Shown: piece after piece, positions 1 to 11,397 of the stretch
How the letters are laid out: each line of letters opens with the position of its first letter
Numbering within the stretch: position 1 is the stretch's first letter
Assembly: GCA_016169945.1 (NCBI GenBank)
Contig: JADLSH010000218.1
Coordinates: 744,001 to 808,000, forward strand
Direction: 5' to 3'
Length of the DNA: 64,000 nucleotides
DNA from: Trachythela sp. YZ-2020
Lineage: Eukaryota > Cnidaria > Anthozoa > Malacalcyonacea > Clavulariidae
The notes under the pieces: model-generated
What the model was told of the DNA's origin: nothing
Database searches by the model: none
What the model saw: the letters and a program-made list of their open reading frames with translations, nothing else
Translations under genes and position numbers: made by a program

Positions 1-1661
1 TTGTTTTGTAAGCACCGACTACCTAATTTATTTAAATGAAGGCCTCTATCGTTCAGGTGACTGTTATTAATATTAGCATTTCTTAAGAAAGGAATCTTGT
101 TCATACAACAGTAATTGTCTAGGATAAAGTTTACTTGCTTAACTTTGGTCGCTAATTTTGGGGAGTCACTTCTAACCAGCAAAGCTGAAACACCTACCGT
201 TGTATTAGGCGAGTCCTCCTTTACCTGAGTCGTCAGATTTATAATGGAATCAGCAATGATTTTCGGTGTAGAATCTGTCTTCAAATCATTTGTACCGACA
301 TGGACGATAACTTTATTCGGTGACTTGCGGGAGATAGGCTTAATAAAATCCTCCATATCGGTGACGGTTGCCCCAGGGAAAGCCTTTACAACATAATAAT
401 GTTTAGAATCCTCTTTGCTCATATAAGCACCAACCACATTTTTCACCAGCGAATCACCAGCGATCACTACAACATCTTTCTTGTTTGAAGATTGACCTTC
501 AGCTCGTTTTGCACGTTGAGTTTTATCGTCGTCATTAGGCGAAGATTTACTCGACTTTGACGGTGAGGTGTCACGAGGCGATGGGGTGACACGAGGCAAC
601 GATGCGGCTGGGGCTGCATGGATGAATGTAGGCAATGAGGCATGACTAATTGGTGGATTTTGGATGAGGTTAGGCAATGAAGCATTACTAATCGATGCAT
701 CCTGATTGTAGCTAGGCAATCAGGCATCACTAATCGGTTGATTACTTCGCTGTTGCGGTGTATCATTATCTATGCCCGTCTTCCTCTGTTTCTTTTTCTT
801 TTTCTTAGAGACTTTACTGGAAGAATCCCTTGCATTTGAATTCTCTGTGATTATAGCATTATCGTTTGCAGAATTTTTGGAGTTGACTGAACCTGAACTG
901 AGTTGCTTACTAAGTAGTTCAACTGATGTTATTAAAGCAGAATTATCTCTTTGTAGGCGAGACATTTGCATGTACATAGTTGGCTTCTCTGGCTTTTTTC
1001 CTTCAGGAAAAACAGCTTCCTTGAGAACAGCGATTTCAGCATATAGATTCTTAATATCCTCTCTATGCTTGGCGCAACAGGCACAGCAGGCACCCACACT
1101 TGTATACTCCGGGTCGAGCAATATACACTCCGACTCGAGCGGATCTTGATAGGCGACCTTGTGTTTGCCTGACTCGTTATGCCCAGACGCATCTCCGTCA
1201 TATTTATTATCCGATTTATAACAGCAGGATATATTGCTGACTTGTAGTAACGAAGTACATGCTCTTGGCGTTCCATCGAAGTTAGGATTGTTCGCTTTAA
1301 GATCAGCTTCGGCCATAAAACATTCAAAGGAGTGATTAAGATCGGTATTATCGACTCTCTCTGGTATGCTTGATTTTACAATACCATCACGTATTCGCTT
1401 ACACAAGGCTTCGGCTTTAGCTCCATCAAAACAAATGACTTCGCTCTTTGAATGCCAGGTGACTTTGAGCTGAGCGCTATCGAAGCACCATTTGCCACCA
1501 CTGGGTGATCGCCATTGCGTACTTTCAGCTGTTTCTTCGTCGATTATTGTGAGAACAAAAGCCTTTAGATCTTCGAGTGAGCCTGACCATATTAATTTGT
1601 TTTTCTTCAGGCCAAAAAAGTCATACAATACATTGATAACAGTCGACGAATTCATTTTCAT
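1..1661 (-). pseudogene. LINE ORF1 with SGNH/GDSL esterase domain (one internal stop; runs off the left edge)
   Basis: The reading frame starts at ATG 1661 (MKMNSSTVIN) and runs leftwards past base 1. The first 300 residues are of no recognised family; they include a Cys-rich GACCACC patch followed by a short helical stretch (KNLYAEIAVLKEAV) and a Lys-rich run. A TGA at 720-722 interrupts the frame. It falls in a short repeated motif (ISDA*LPS, then ISNASLPN, ISHASLPT), where the other copies have Ser, so it looks like a single-base nonsense change. Downstream the same frame stays open and carries an SGNH esterase: VVVIAGDSL (Ser block), VHVGTNDL (Asn block) and LNDRGLHLN (Asp/His block). Esterase ORF1 proteins are known from CR1/L2-type LINEs. 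They are thought to act in the ribonucleoprotein. ORF2 would lie left of the window. Confidence 0.75.
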
Positions 1662-1881
1662 CAGAGCTCCTAAACACACGTCTTACTGTCTTAAGGGCTG
1701 AACCAGATGCTCACTGCGACCCTAAAAATTTAAGCCAATCATTCCATGAAGTGCGAGCCCACAGTAATGCAAGGCAGGCGGCAGCGGAGTATATTAATTT
1801 TGATTTATGTTACATGACGTACGGTTTACCATTTCTACCACAAGTGCATAAATAGTGTTTTATGCATTATATTTCATTAAT
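1662..1881 (-). mobile_element. 5' leader of the SGNH-type LINE
   Basis: This stretch lies upstream of the ORF1 ATG and is duplicated almost base for base at 4571-4790. Similarity between the two copies stops at about 1881/4790, which I take as the LINE 5' end. It would contain the internal LINE promoter; no specific promoter motif is recognisable. Confidence 0.5.
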
Positions 1882-4250
1882 GATCCAAGCACATTATATA
1901 CTAAAATTCACCGGTAATTAAATTGCATTCGTATTACACGTGTCCGGACAACTTTGAACTTTGATCAGAGATATTTTGTTGTGAATTTAGTGGGTGTTGA
2001 CAGGCTTTTCCCACTTGTTGTATAGCAAAACAAACCTCAAGTTAATGTGTTGTCTCATTAACTTAAATTTATACATTGTGATCTATAAATTGGCTTTAAT
2101 GATCCAAGCACATTATATACTAAAATTCACCGGTAATTAAATTAAACACACGCCAAATTTGTGGGAGAACGGGTTCGGGGTGAAGACTGAAGTGAACCAA
2201 TATTTATACTCTGGTCAACCCAAAGACTCATTCTAGCCTTATGTTTTCATCCCGCGGGTGTATACATGAGACCCGCTAGGAGAGACTAAATGCCCTAGGG
2301 GTAAAAACCCCGATAGAGCCCTGCCATCAAGGTTGCGACCCTCTCCGACATTACCTGAACCAATGGGTGATAATCCCCTTGGACAGTCCTTACGATTCGA
2401 CTGATTATATTTACATGAAATAATCTGAGTCTATGGGCAATGAAGTTGACCATTTGGAACACTTCAACCCCACAAATACACTGCAAGTGTATTCCCCATA
2501 GACGAAGAAACCCATCTCCCACAAAGCTGTAGTCATAGAGAAGACAGCTTTTGCCTGATGATAGTTGACTTCCATTTGAGCATTACCATCACTCATACTA
2601 CAGCTGAGATGTCAGGGAGGCCAGGAAAAACCTGCAGTACAGGAAACCTGGATGGGGCCCAAGACATACAGCAGCTCCCCCACAAAGCTTTTTATCTCAC
2701 ATTCATAATTGGAGTGTTGGTAACACGACCAACAGAGCTGACTAACAAGGCATGTTTGTTTTGTTATTTTCTATTTTATTTAATTATTTATTTTTTAATT
2801 CATCTGACGTAAAAGTCTGGTATATGTAACTCAGGCTATACGATAAAAGGTCTCTACATTTGAACAGCAACAGGTTCAGTATACAGAGAATGTGATTGAA
2901 TAATTGAATTACATACATTAACAAGCAAACAGATTTGTGTATCCTATATAAGGTTCATTTGACCCCCGATTATCCAAGATTTGTTTTCTAAAGGTTCACA
3001 TTAAATTGTCACAACTATATTTCCCTAAACTGTGATAACAGTGGTGTTTGAGCACAACAGTGAAAGCAGTCACATGCATGTTGAGATTTGCACGAGCTAA
3101 TATGAAATATTATCTGAACATAGTCTACAATGTTGGTAGTACTATGTAGTATATAAAGAATTTGCAATCTGAAAATAAAATATAATTAACTGCCACATTA
3201 TTTCCATGATATCTTTTAGTAACTTTGACAACAAGCTTAGCCTTTGACTTAACGGCATATACCAATAGAATCAAGTAGGTTAATATACAGTGGTGGACAT
3301 TTGGTGAAATATTGGGGTACTGACTTAGGTTGCCAACATACAGCCACCCTTTTGTTGCTGCAAATCTGAGTTCTTAAAACCTTTTGGCCTAAATTACATG
3401 AAAATTTTAATTAAATTATAGCCTATCAAGGCTTTCCTGGTCGTTGAAACTCATTGATGTAACTTTCTTACATACAGTTAATCAGCTATAATTCAAAGAC
3501 TTTGACCTTGCTGTCAGTAGAAGTGGTGCCTACCAGGAACTAGATATATTGACAATGCCAGTGCGACATAATATTATACTGCTCAAATTGGACATACCGT
3601 CCTGTTAACCCAAATTATATAATTATAATGGCAAGATGGCAATAATCCTGACTAATAGACGTTCACGTGAACATACGCCAACGCACGCTCGAGTGCACGT
3701 GTCATAATTCCGAACCAAATTTTGACAACTGAACACTGAACTATATTTTATCGTAGTATTTAATATTCATTAACAAAATACGGGTTGCCGATTTAACGAT
3801 AATAGTATTCGTTTCTATAGCCGTAAAATTTTACGGTAAATACAAATATTTTCAGGCCTCGAGACAAGGATTAAACTTTGGACATCACTATAACAATAGG
3901 ATATATTACAGAGATATATCATGTTATAATTTATACATATATGGTACCAGAATACTATGATATCGAATGGCAATTGAGAGATATACTAAAATTGGTTGAA
4001 AAGAAATATACCATGTTTGAGTCAGTTGCTGGCAATACTTACGACGCCCCGCATGGGCCACATGCGAGGCAACCAATTGTGTTATATTCAGCACGTCGTG
4101 TTCGTCGGATCTGTTGACTGGTTGGCGTCTGTCCGTACTAACTTTATAGCGGAATTGAGCTGGCTGGTTCTTGGACCATGGGAGGAATAATACCACAACT
4201 GTCATGCTTGCTCTGCATCAGTGAGTTCTGATTGTAGATATAAAACCACG
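1882..4250. repeat. Non-coding interspersed repeat, copy A (about 2.2-kb body)
   Basis: The body 2097-4250 matches 21870-24068 nearly throughout, with scattered substitutions and short indels. It is preceded at 1882-1921 by a second copy of its own first 40 bases and at 1921-2096 by part of the 310-bp direct repeat that flanks copy B. No protein family, terminal inverted repeat or LTR signature is visible. At 4251 it stops abruptly inside a shared phrase (ACCACGTCG) and switches to LINE ORF1 sequence, whereas copy B continues with unrelated sequence. Confidence 0.7.
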
Positions 4251-4790
4251 TCGGTATTATCGACTCTCTCTGGTATGCTTGATTTTACAATACCATCACG
4301 TATTCGCTTACACAAGGCTTCGGCTTTAGCTCCATCAAAACAAATGACTTCGCTCTTTGAATGCCAGGTGACTTTGAGCTGAGCGCTATCGAAGCACCAT
4401 TTGCCACCACTGGGTGATCGCCATTGCGTACTTTCAGCTGTTTCTTCGTCGATTATTGTGAGAACAAAAGCCTTTAGATCTTCGAGTGAGCCTGACCATA
4501 TTAATTTGTTTTTCGTCAGGCCAAAAAAGTCATACAATACATTGATAACAGTCGACGAATTCATTTTCATCAGAGCTCCTAAACACACGTCTTACTGTCT
4601 TAAGGGCTGAACCAGATGCTCACTGCGACCCTAAAAATTTAAGCCAATCATTCCATGAAGTGCGAGCCCACAGTAATGCAAGGCAGGCGGCAGCGGAGTA
4701 TATTAATTTTGATTTATGTTACATGACGTACGGTTTACCATTTCTACCACAAGTGCATAAATAGTGTTTTATGCATTATATTTCACTAAT
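4251..4790 (-). pseudogene. Isolated 5' fragment of the SGNH-type LINE (3'-truncated)
   Basis: This 540-bp segment repeats 1342-1881 at an offset of 2909 bases, with only a handful of differences (for example TTCTTCAGG versus TTCGTCAGG). It carries the ORF1 start (ATG at 4570) and the first hundred or so codons, then ends in non-LINE sequence at 4250. LINE copies are usually 5'-truncated, so a copy keeping only its 5' end is unusual and points to recombination or segmental duplication rather than normal target-primed insertion. Confidence 0.75.
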
Positions 4791-5551
4791 TTTATGAATA
4801 CTATCAAAGATTATAAGTAACAAGGTAAGGAGTTATTTCTCTAGTCGAAATTGACTCCTCTGCACCCTGTGCCGTGAGTTTTTGTTACCGGTGCTTCCAA
4901 TTTCAAATTTGAAAATCCATATAGGGGTCGCGCAGTTATAGCGAGTATAAGGGGACTGAAACTCACGTAGGAATCGCGCAGTGATAGTGTATAAAGGAAC
5001 TGAAACTGACGTCCCTCCCGTGGTCCTTCCACATTAATGACATCGTGTTCACTGCTTTGTTTACATCTCGTCTGTTTACCCAGTTTTAATTCATTTTAAT
5101 TTAGGTTTTTGAGTATATTAAAGTTTAAAGGACATTAAGATCAAATGTGCGTAGAAAACATAGCGATGAGTTAGCCCAAAACCTATAAAAAGCAAAATAT
5201 TTTTGGATGGGGTTTTATTTTGAAAAATTGCATCTTTTCATTGCGTACATGTATGTGGCTAGGCTAATGGAGCAACAAAATTTCCATGGTAAATTATATA
5301 CTTCATGCCATACGAAAGTGAGATATGATAAACTGTTTTGCCTACAAATAACTAGACTAGCAGGAAGTATTTTTTCCCCCTAAAACTTCTTTGACTGTCA
5401 GTTCATTGCTTTTCCAAGATTTCACTGTATAACAATTGTATACAGCAATAGTATCGCATGTATTGTCATTGCTAAAATTTGTTAGCACGCTTCTTGGTAA
5501 TTATATTTCTAATTTTACCTTTGCAAAATAGTCTTACCATTATTTAAACAG
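4791..5551. other. Intergenic, with a short tandem duplication
   Basis: A roughly 45-bp unit (GTCGCGCAGTTATAGCGAGT and following) is repeated imperfectly in 4925-5015. The rest shows no gene-like feature. An upstream exon of the following PHD/transposase gene should lie here because base 5551 is a good 3' splice site, but I could not identify it. Confidence 0.4.
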
Positions 5552-7264
5552 GCTTTTAGTTCCTCTACTGTTCATGAAAGTGATATTGATTATAATGTCA
5601 ATAGTGAAAAAAATACTACGTACTCTGAATATAGAGGCAATATATATGAGCAGCCAGATCAAAACCGCATGTCAAAAAGAAGAAGACACGCACCAAAGAC
5701 ATTTACTCCCATTAGAGATTTAAAAGAAGTATATTGTGTGTGTAAAAAGGAAGCGTGTAGCTGGTACATACAATGTGACGTCCAATCCCCTCGATGCTTA
5801 AAGTATTACCATACTACATGTGTCGGGCTGACATATTGAGGAAGCTGAAAAATTATCTAATTGTGCTGATGGAGTATCGTACATTTGCCCCCTATGTTCT
5901 AACGATAAGATGACAAATATAAATGATGGCAATAGTGATAACTGTAGTACAATGAGCGAAGAGTATCCATTATACAACAACGAGACATTTGTCCAGGAAC
6001 AAAGTAATAGTGATGGTGACAATGAAAATAATTTTGAAAATTGTAAAGAAAAAGATAGTGATATAAACGAATGGCGTTCTGATAGGAAACATGTCGTAAA
6101 CAACAACAATGTCGGTGAAAAATCTTTTTTTTCTAATGTTAAAACTATGCACAGTGAAAGTCAGAAATTAGACAATACTACTAACAATAAAGATAATTGT
6201 GACAAAGTTACCTCAGTTTCCTTTGGTAATGAGAACGTGGAAATTCAAAATGCCTCACAAAATGAAAGGGAAAACGGTGAAAAAATGTTGTGAAGCATAG
6301 GGTTTCTAATAGAAGAAGATGTATGCCAAAAGTTTTTACTTCTGAACACAATGGCAAACCTGTTTGGTGCTTGTGTCAAAAAGAAGACACAGGTTTTTAC
6401 ATTGTTTGTGACGCTAAAAAGCCGGGATGTTTAGAGTTCTACCATCCAACTTGCGTAGGCTTAAATAGTATAAATTCAAAGGATGATGGGGACAAGTACA
6501 GTAACTGCTCAGATAGAAAGTCTTACATTTGCCCTATCTGTGCCTGTAAGATTAGTCGTAAACAATGGTACATCGCAAATGACAGGATGTCAATTTCAAA
6601 AAGCACATGCGATGAGAATGATGTTGATGAAAATAAAGTTGAAGTGGACAGTATTAATGGGAACATGTCCCATTTCAGTCACAATAAAGAAAATATGTTA
6701 CACGTTGAACACGACGATGAAATTGCCACAAATACAGTTGATGATAACGCGTATGTTGCGCCAGATACGTTGAAAAAAGATAGTAAAAATACGTTAGGAA
6801 ATAAAAGTGAACAAAACTATGATTTTCTTGTTAACCATTTTATAGATACGGATAGTAACTTATCACCGATCCATAGCATTGGAAAATATAATATTTCAGA
6901 GCGTGGATTTGGTAGCGAATCCACAGATGAAGAATCATCTCGCAATGCGATAAGATTTGGGAATGACGAAGTTGATATGGTAAACAACGAAGGATTGTCT
7001 TACGACGAGGAAGCCGAAACAAGCGATAGCGGATCTAATTATACGTCGAACACATACGACTCTAATTATTATGATAGACATGTAAAGAAGGCCAAAGGTG
7101 ATGATATCCCCGTGCCACATGAGACATTGCGAGGGATGATGGATTGTCCTACGTTGCCTACTGGAAATTCATTTTTCTTATCTAGCATCCCTAGAACAGC
7201 ATGCTTTCGTTTAACTAAAGACGAATATGGACCAGAATACGTCCCAGTAATGAAAAACCAAATA
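5552..7264 (+). pseudogene. Tandem ING-like PHD fingers (first one frameshifted)
   Basis: A 3' splice site at 5551 (TTATTTAAACAG) opens the frame. The first PHD module starts with a basic stretch SKRRRHAPKTFTP, then YCVCKK, IQCD, YYHTTCVGL and, after a frameshift at about 5838, SYICPLC. A 120-residue Asn/Asp/Glu-rich linker follows. A second frameshift at about 6288 leads into a second module built the same way: VSNRRRCMPKVFT, WCLCQK, IVCD, FYHPTCVGLN and SYICPIC (about 6364-6545). The C-x-C start and the CVGL ending resemble ING/TAF3-type PHD fingers that read histone H3 tails; histone binding is inference. An acidic Ser-rich region runs on to the transposase. Confidence 0.65.
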
Positions 7265-7266
7265 CG

Positions 7267-9239
7267 TTGAGATGTCCTTGGACTGATATAATGGCGCGAT
7301 ATATGAAGGAATCAAACGACTTTTGTGCTTTCCACTTTCAACGACATTATATTGCTAAAGAGAATTCTAGGAAGCGTAACACCCCTGTTGTGTTTTCTGC
7401 GATGGGTGATTGCATATTCGAAGATTGTTCTTGTACATTCCAACTGCAAATGCGACGTGAAGATTTTGTTACGAAAAGAATCACCGTTATGTACGAAGGC
7501 TCTGTGAAACATGCGGCTGGTGAAAGACAATCTAGATTTATAAAAAGTGATATACGAAAAGAAATGGCAAGTAAATTTCACAAAGGCCCTGACAAACCGT
7601 CTAAAGTTTTTCAGGAAATAAAAGATAATCTATCAGTTAACGCTAAGGCATCTGGTAACAGGACTGGTTGTGGAAATCAACCAGATACGATTAGAAAGAT
7701 CGCGAGCGAAGGACTGCAACAGACGCAGCTTGACAAAGACGTTGTTCATTCCTTAGAGAAAGTTAGGAAGGAGTTAATAAAAAGAGAAAGCGAGCGTGCA
7801 ATGCCACCGAAAGCTATAGAAGGATTTGTTCACACTATTTCATTCTTTCCACTTCATGTCTATATGTGGACTGAAGACCATGTACGACTTTGGCATCATT
7901 TATGTGGTAAAGATATAGCTTATTTAGATGCCACAGGTACGATCGTTAGAGATTTCATGGAAAAGAGAGTGTTGTATTATGCCATTGTTGTCCGACATCC
8001 GAAAGAACATAATCCACCTATCCCAGTTGCCGAAATGATAACGAATGACCATAGCGCGCCCAGTATTCGTGCGTTTATAGAAAGATTTAGAAGAGACGAA
8101 TCAAGAATATTTAAAGGAAAACAACAAATCCCTCGACAAATGAATACCGATTATTCCAAAGCCTTGATATTAGCCGCAATGAAAGAGTTTAATGGTGAAT
8201 TTCTTGACGATTTTCTTATTAGAGTATTTAAAATATTGCGAAAAAAAGCATCAACAGAAGATTTCAAGTTTATGGTAATACACGTTGGGTGTAGTCATTT
8301 CATGAGCATTATTCACAGAAAATTAAAGATCATTATACGTTCATGTAAGAGTGCCAATTCTAGTAAAAATTCGAAATGTCGACAAGACGACGTTTGGTAT
8401 CGTTTTAACATGTACTGCGTATCGTTATTGGTAAATGCAAGAACACTAAATGAATTTGACGCGATTCTCGAAGATGTTGCGGTGTGCTTATTAAACGACC
8501 GTCAAAATAGCGATGTTTCAAAATCGTTTGATAGGTTATGGGAGATGATTCATCATATGGAGGACAAGGATAAAGTGTTCGATGTAAATGAAGATTGCAT
8601 CAAAGAGGAAGTTGATGACGATGACGATGACAATAAAGGGGATACCAATCCGAAAGTCAAAGCACCTCGAAATCCGTTTCAGACTTACTATGGAAAATTG
8701 ATTGCAAAGTGTAGGAAACGTGCTTCAGATAATAAAAGCAAGGATATAAGGGATAAATCCCAGTTTGCAGAAAATCGGAGCTACTGTCCAGAATTTTTTG
8801 ATATTTTAGAGTCCTATTTACCAGAAATGCCTTTATGGTCTGGTGTTCTTTTAGGTTCATTAGATAGATACATTTGCCAGGACAACATCGAGTACGACAA
8901 TTTGAACGATTACCCGTATTTATCATTTAAGTCTGCAAACGCTAGGACAGAAGGTTATATAGAAGGTATGATGCGAAATTTAAAGCAAGAGGACTTTCCA
9001 GGAAGACGAAGATTAAGACCAGACGCATTTGTGCTTGAAAACTACTCAAGGATTAGACGAAGATCGAATGATTTCCTCGACAGAGTGGTAAGTAAGAAAA
9101 TCAAAAAACGAAAAAAGCGCGGGAACCAAAACGGAGATATTAACAACAAATCCGTTTCAAAGGAGGCTGTGCCCACCAATGATGTCCCCACCAATGTACT
9201 CACACATGCAAGTAGTGATAAAAAGATGGCGAGTCTTTA
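7267..9239 (+). pseudogene. DDE-like transposase core (MULE/NOF-like or KDZ-like)
   Basis: About 657 codons are open without a stop, entered by a one-base shift at about 7264 and left by another at about 9237. A Cys/His cluster near the start (FCAFHF, CIFEDCSCTF) may be a zinc-binding DNA-recognition module. Candidate catalytic positions are the Asp in YLDATGTIV (about 7926), the Asp in QMNTDYSKALI (about 8148) and the Glu in NARTEGYIEG (about 8950). A VGCSHFM motif lies between the last two, where MULE-type enzymes carry their Cys-His motif, and PIPVAEMITN follows the first Asp. The order and spacing fit an RNase-H-fold cut-and-paste transposase. Family assignment between NOF/Phantom MULE and KDZ is unresolved. 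An Asp-rich insertion (EEVDDDDDDNKG) and a Lys/Arg tail are present. Confidence 0.6.
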
Positions 9240-9745
9240 AACGCCGATAAAGATCATAAAAGTAAACTAAGCGCTGATGACAGGTCGTCAACGTCTGTCG
9301 TGGAAAATGATAATTCAAATGTACATGAAACATGGGGGAAGAAAGATCCAGCTACTCCAAAGCGAAATCCCAAGGTTGGTCAGTTTCAACAGTCACCTTC
9401 TGTTCCACTTAGCAAAACACCTGATATTAAGAAAAAGAAAAGGAGCGGGCATTCTTCAGCGTTTTTAAACTTCGTTCATCAAGGTGGTAATAAGAATAGA
9501 GCAAAGGGGAGACGTAAGAAGTCTGACTTGGCCAAAGAGGCTGGTGAGTTATGGCACAATTTACCAACTGAAGACAAAACAAGATTTAAGAATAAATCTT
9601 TTAATGAACAAACAAACAATAATGGTTGTGGCGATAGAGGTGGCAAAAGAGAAAAACAAACGAAGATACCATATTATTGTAGTAAGAATAAGAATAGCCG
9701 ACAGTATGCTGGAACCCATACTAATAATACTTCATTACCTAACGT
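9240..9745 (+). pseudogene. HMG-box-like domain in the element
   Basis: After the shift at about 9237 the frame continues with a basic Ser/Pro region and then an HMG-box pattern at about 9450-9600: SAFLNFVHQ, then KSDLAKEAGELWHNL and PTEDKTRFKNK. The hydrophobic and aromatic spacing (F-x-x-F, then GxLW, then K-T-R-F) matches helices 1-3 of HMG boxes, which bend DNA. In a transposon this could help build a transpososome; that is inference. It is joined in frame to the USP domain that follows. Confidence 0.5.
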
Positions 9746-10790
9746 CACAAGGGGCTTGAAGAATAAAGCTAACGATTGCTGGTTAAATAGTCTCGTCCAG
9801 TGCCTAAACACATTACCGGTTAAGAACGTACTTACTACAAATAGGAGCTTTGTTGGAAACCGGAAGCCGTAGCTTTACAGTCTACTTTGAAGAAAATGAA
9901 TAGCGAGAATAGAAGTCCCTTTTATCCACAAGAGCTTCATAATGTTTTTAGAAAGAAATTTGGATATGTCAGAGGACGACAGCAAGACATACACGAGAGT
10001 TACACCGATTTATGTTCCGAAAGTACACACAAGATGATAACAGAGAATTTTGCAGGAATATATCAGTATACAAAAGCATGTGTCAAGTGCAACAAAAAGG
10101 AAGATCTTGCCCCTGAGACTTTCAATACACTATTCATTTCATTAGAGAGTGAAGTTACAAATCTCGTGGAAAGCATTGAAGACAAATCTTGTGGATAGTG
10201 TTGAACTGGATTGCAACAATTGTGCAACCAAAACGCCTCACGTTCGAATTGGATTCTTTATGTCTTTGCCTAAAACGATTACTTTAGTTTTTAAAAGGTT
10301 TATCAGCAATGGAAATATAGGTCAAAAGAGTGATACCAGCGTGTTGTTGCCATCACATTTAGATATTTCATTCGACAGTGGTAGTAAAAGTTACAGTTTG
10401 TCTTCTTGTGCACTTCATTACGGTTTACGCATAGAAAGTGGACATCACAGTGCGGTTGTTTTCAAAGGTAATGAAGTTTATGAAATTAGTGGCACAACCC
10501 TAAAGAATATTTCGTCTTCATGGAAAGATATAGTGGCATCTTCCGTATACTTGGCATTCTACACTGCTGACGAGGAAATAATGGAAGATCAGTTTGAAAA
10601 GGGGGACGTTGAAGACGAAGGCGATATTGCACCTTGCCCAAAACAAGAAAAGATTGCATATGTGGAATTGAGTGACAATGATTCTTTGAGGTCGGAAATG
10701 GACGGATTTGAAGAGGATATCTTTCCATTGACTAATGATTACGAAATTATGAACAAACAGTTTTTCCAACTACGTGATGCCTCGAAATAA
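9746..10790 (+). pseudogene. USP/UCH-type deubiquitinase domain (frameshifted)
   Basis: The Cys box is RGLKNKANDCWLNSLVQCLN at about 9748-9807, with the catalytic Cys in NDCW. After a one-base shift at about 9860 the GRQQDIHESYTDLC segment corresponds to the family QQD-x-x-E block. Two CxxC pairs (ACVKC and DCNNC), separated by another shift near 10185, fit the USP zinc ribbon. The His box is YGLRIESGHHSAVVFKG at about 10423, and the domain ends YLAFYTADEE. Length (about 270 residues) is that of a compact USP core. The family removes ubiquitin from proteins. All catalytic elements are present but spread over three frames, so no intact enzyme is encoded as read. An acidic tail runs to 10790. 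Confidence 0.7.
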
Positions 10791-11397
10791 ACGTATTTGC
10801 ACCCAAGATAAACATGGATATGATCTGTGTGGAAAAGATTTCAAGACTCCTGAACCATTGGTTGCAAAAAAATCTAACGAATCTTACACATTGGAAGATC
10901 CAGGCTGGCTTAACGATGCAATAATCGACGCATACCTGTCACTATTGGTAAAGGAATGTGCCAACGTGGGAGTACAATGCTATGCATTTACCACACAGTT
11001 CATCACCAAACTCCGGTCCGCTACATTGCCAGGTAAAGAAGACGAATATAAGAAAATGATATCGAGGCATTATCGTTCTATATCTTTCGATTTGTTAGAT
11101 GCGATGATTATACCAATTAACATAGGAAATGGGCGACACTGGTGTATACTTGTTATCGACCCTCGAACACAACTTGTATTCTTCTACGATCCATTACAAC
11201 GTGGTGTGCAACATATAACTCTACTGGAAATGGTAAAGAACTATTTTAAAGAATTATACATATCCAGATCTTATAACGTAGAGTTAAATCATAAGAAGTT
11301 CGTCACAGAATTTGAAGTTTGTTGGGAGGATAGATTTCCGATTCAAGAAGAATTTATATCCTGTGGTGTTTACATATTATCATATGCACGATATTGA
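10774..11397 (+). pseudogene. Ulp1/SENP-like C48 cysteine protease domain
   Basis: A one-base overlap shift at about 10785 moves from the USP tail to this frame. WLNDAIIDAYLSLL is the Ulp1 substrate-groove motif. The triad is visible as His in GRHWCILVID (about 11130), Asp in FFYDPLQRG (about 11190) and Cys in EEFISCGVYIL (about 11360), with a Gln-Glu just before the Cys block. Ulp1-family enzymes cleave SUMO or SUMO-like modifiers and are a recurrent passenger of NOF, KDZ and other eukaryotic transposons. The family C-terminal helix (RPTIAYELVNG) is present but lies beyond an in-frame TGA at 11395-11397, so the domain is truncated as read. Confidence 0.75.

Noticed and set aside
720..1679. 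A complete 319-residue protein ending at 720
   Set aside because: The frame continues beyond the TGA with a full set of SGNH esterase motifs, so the stop is a lesion inside ORF1 rather than its end.
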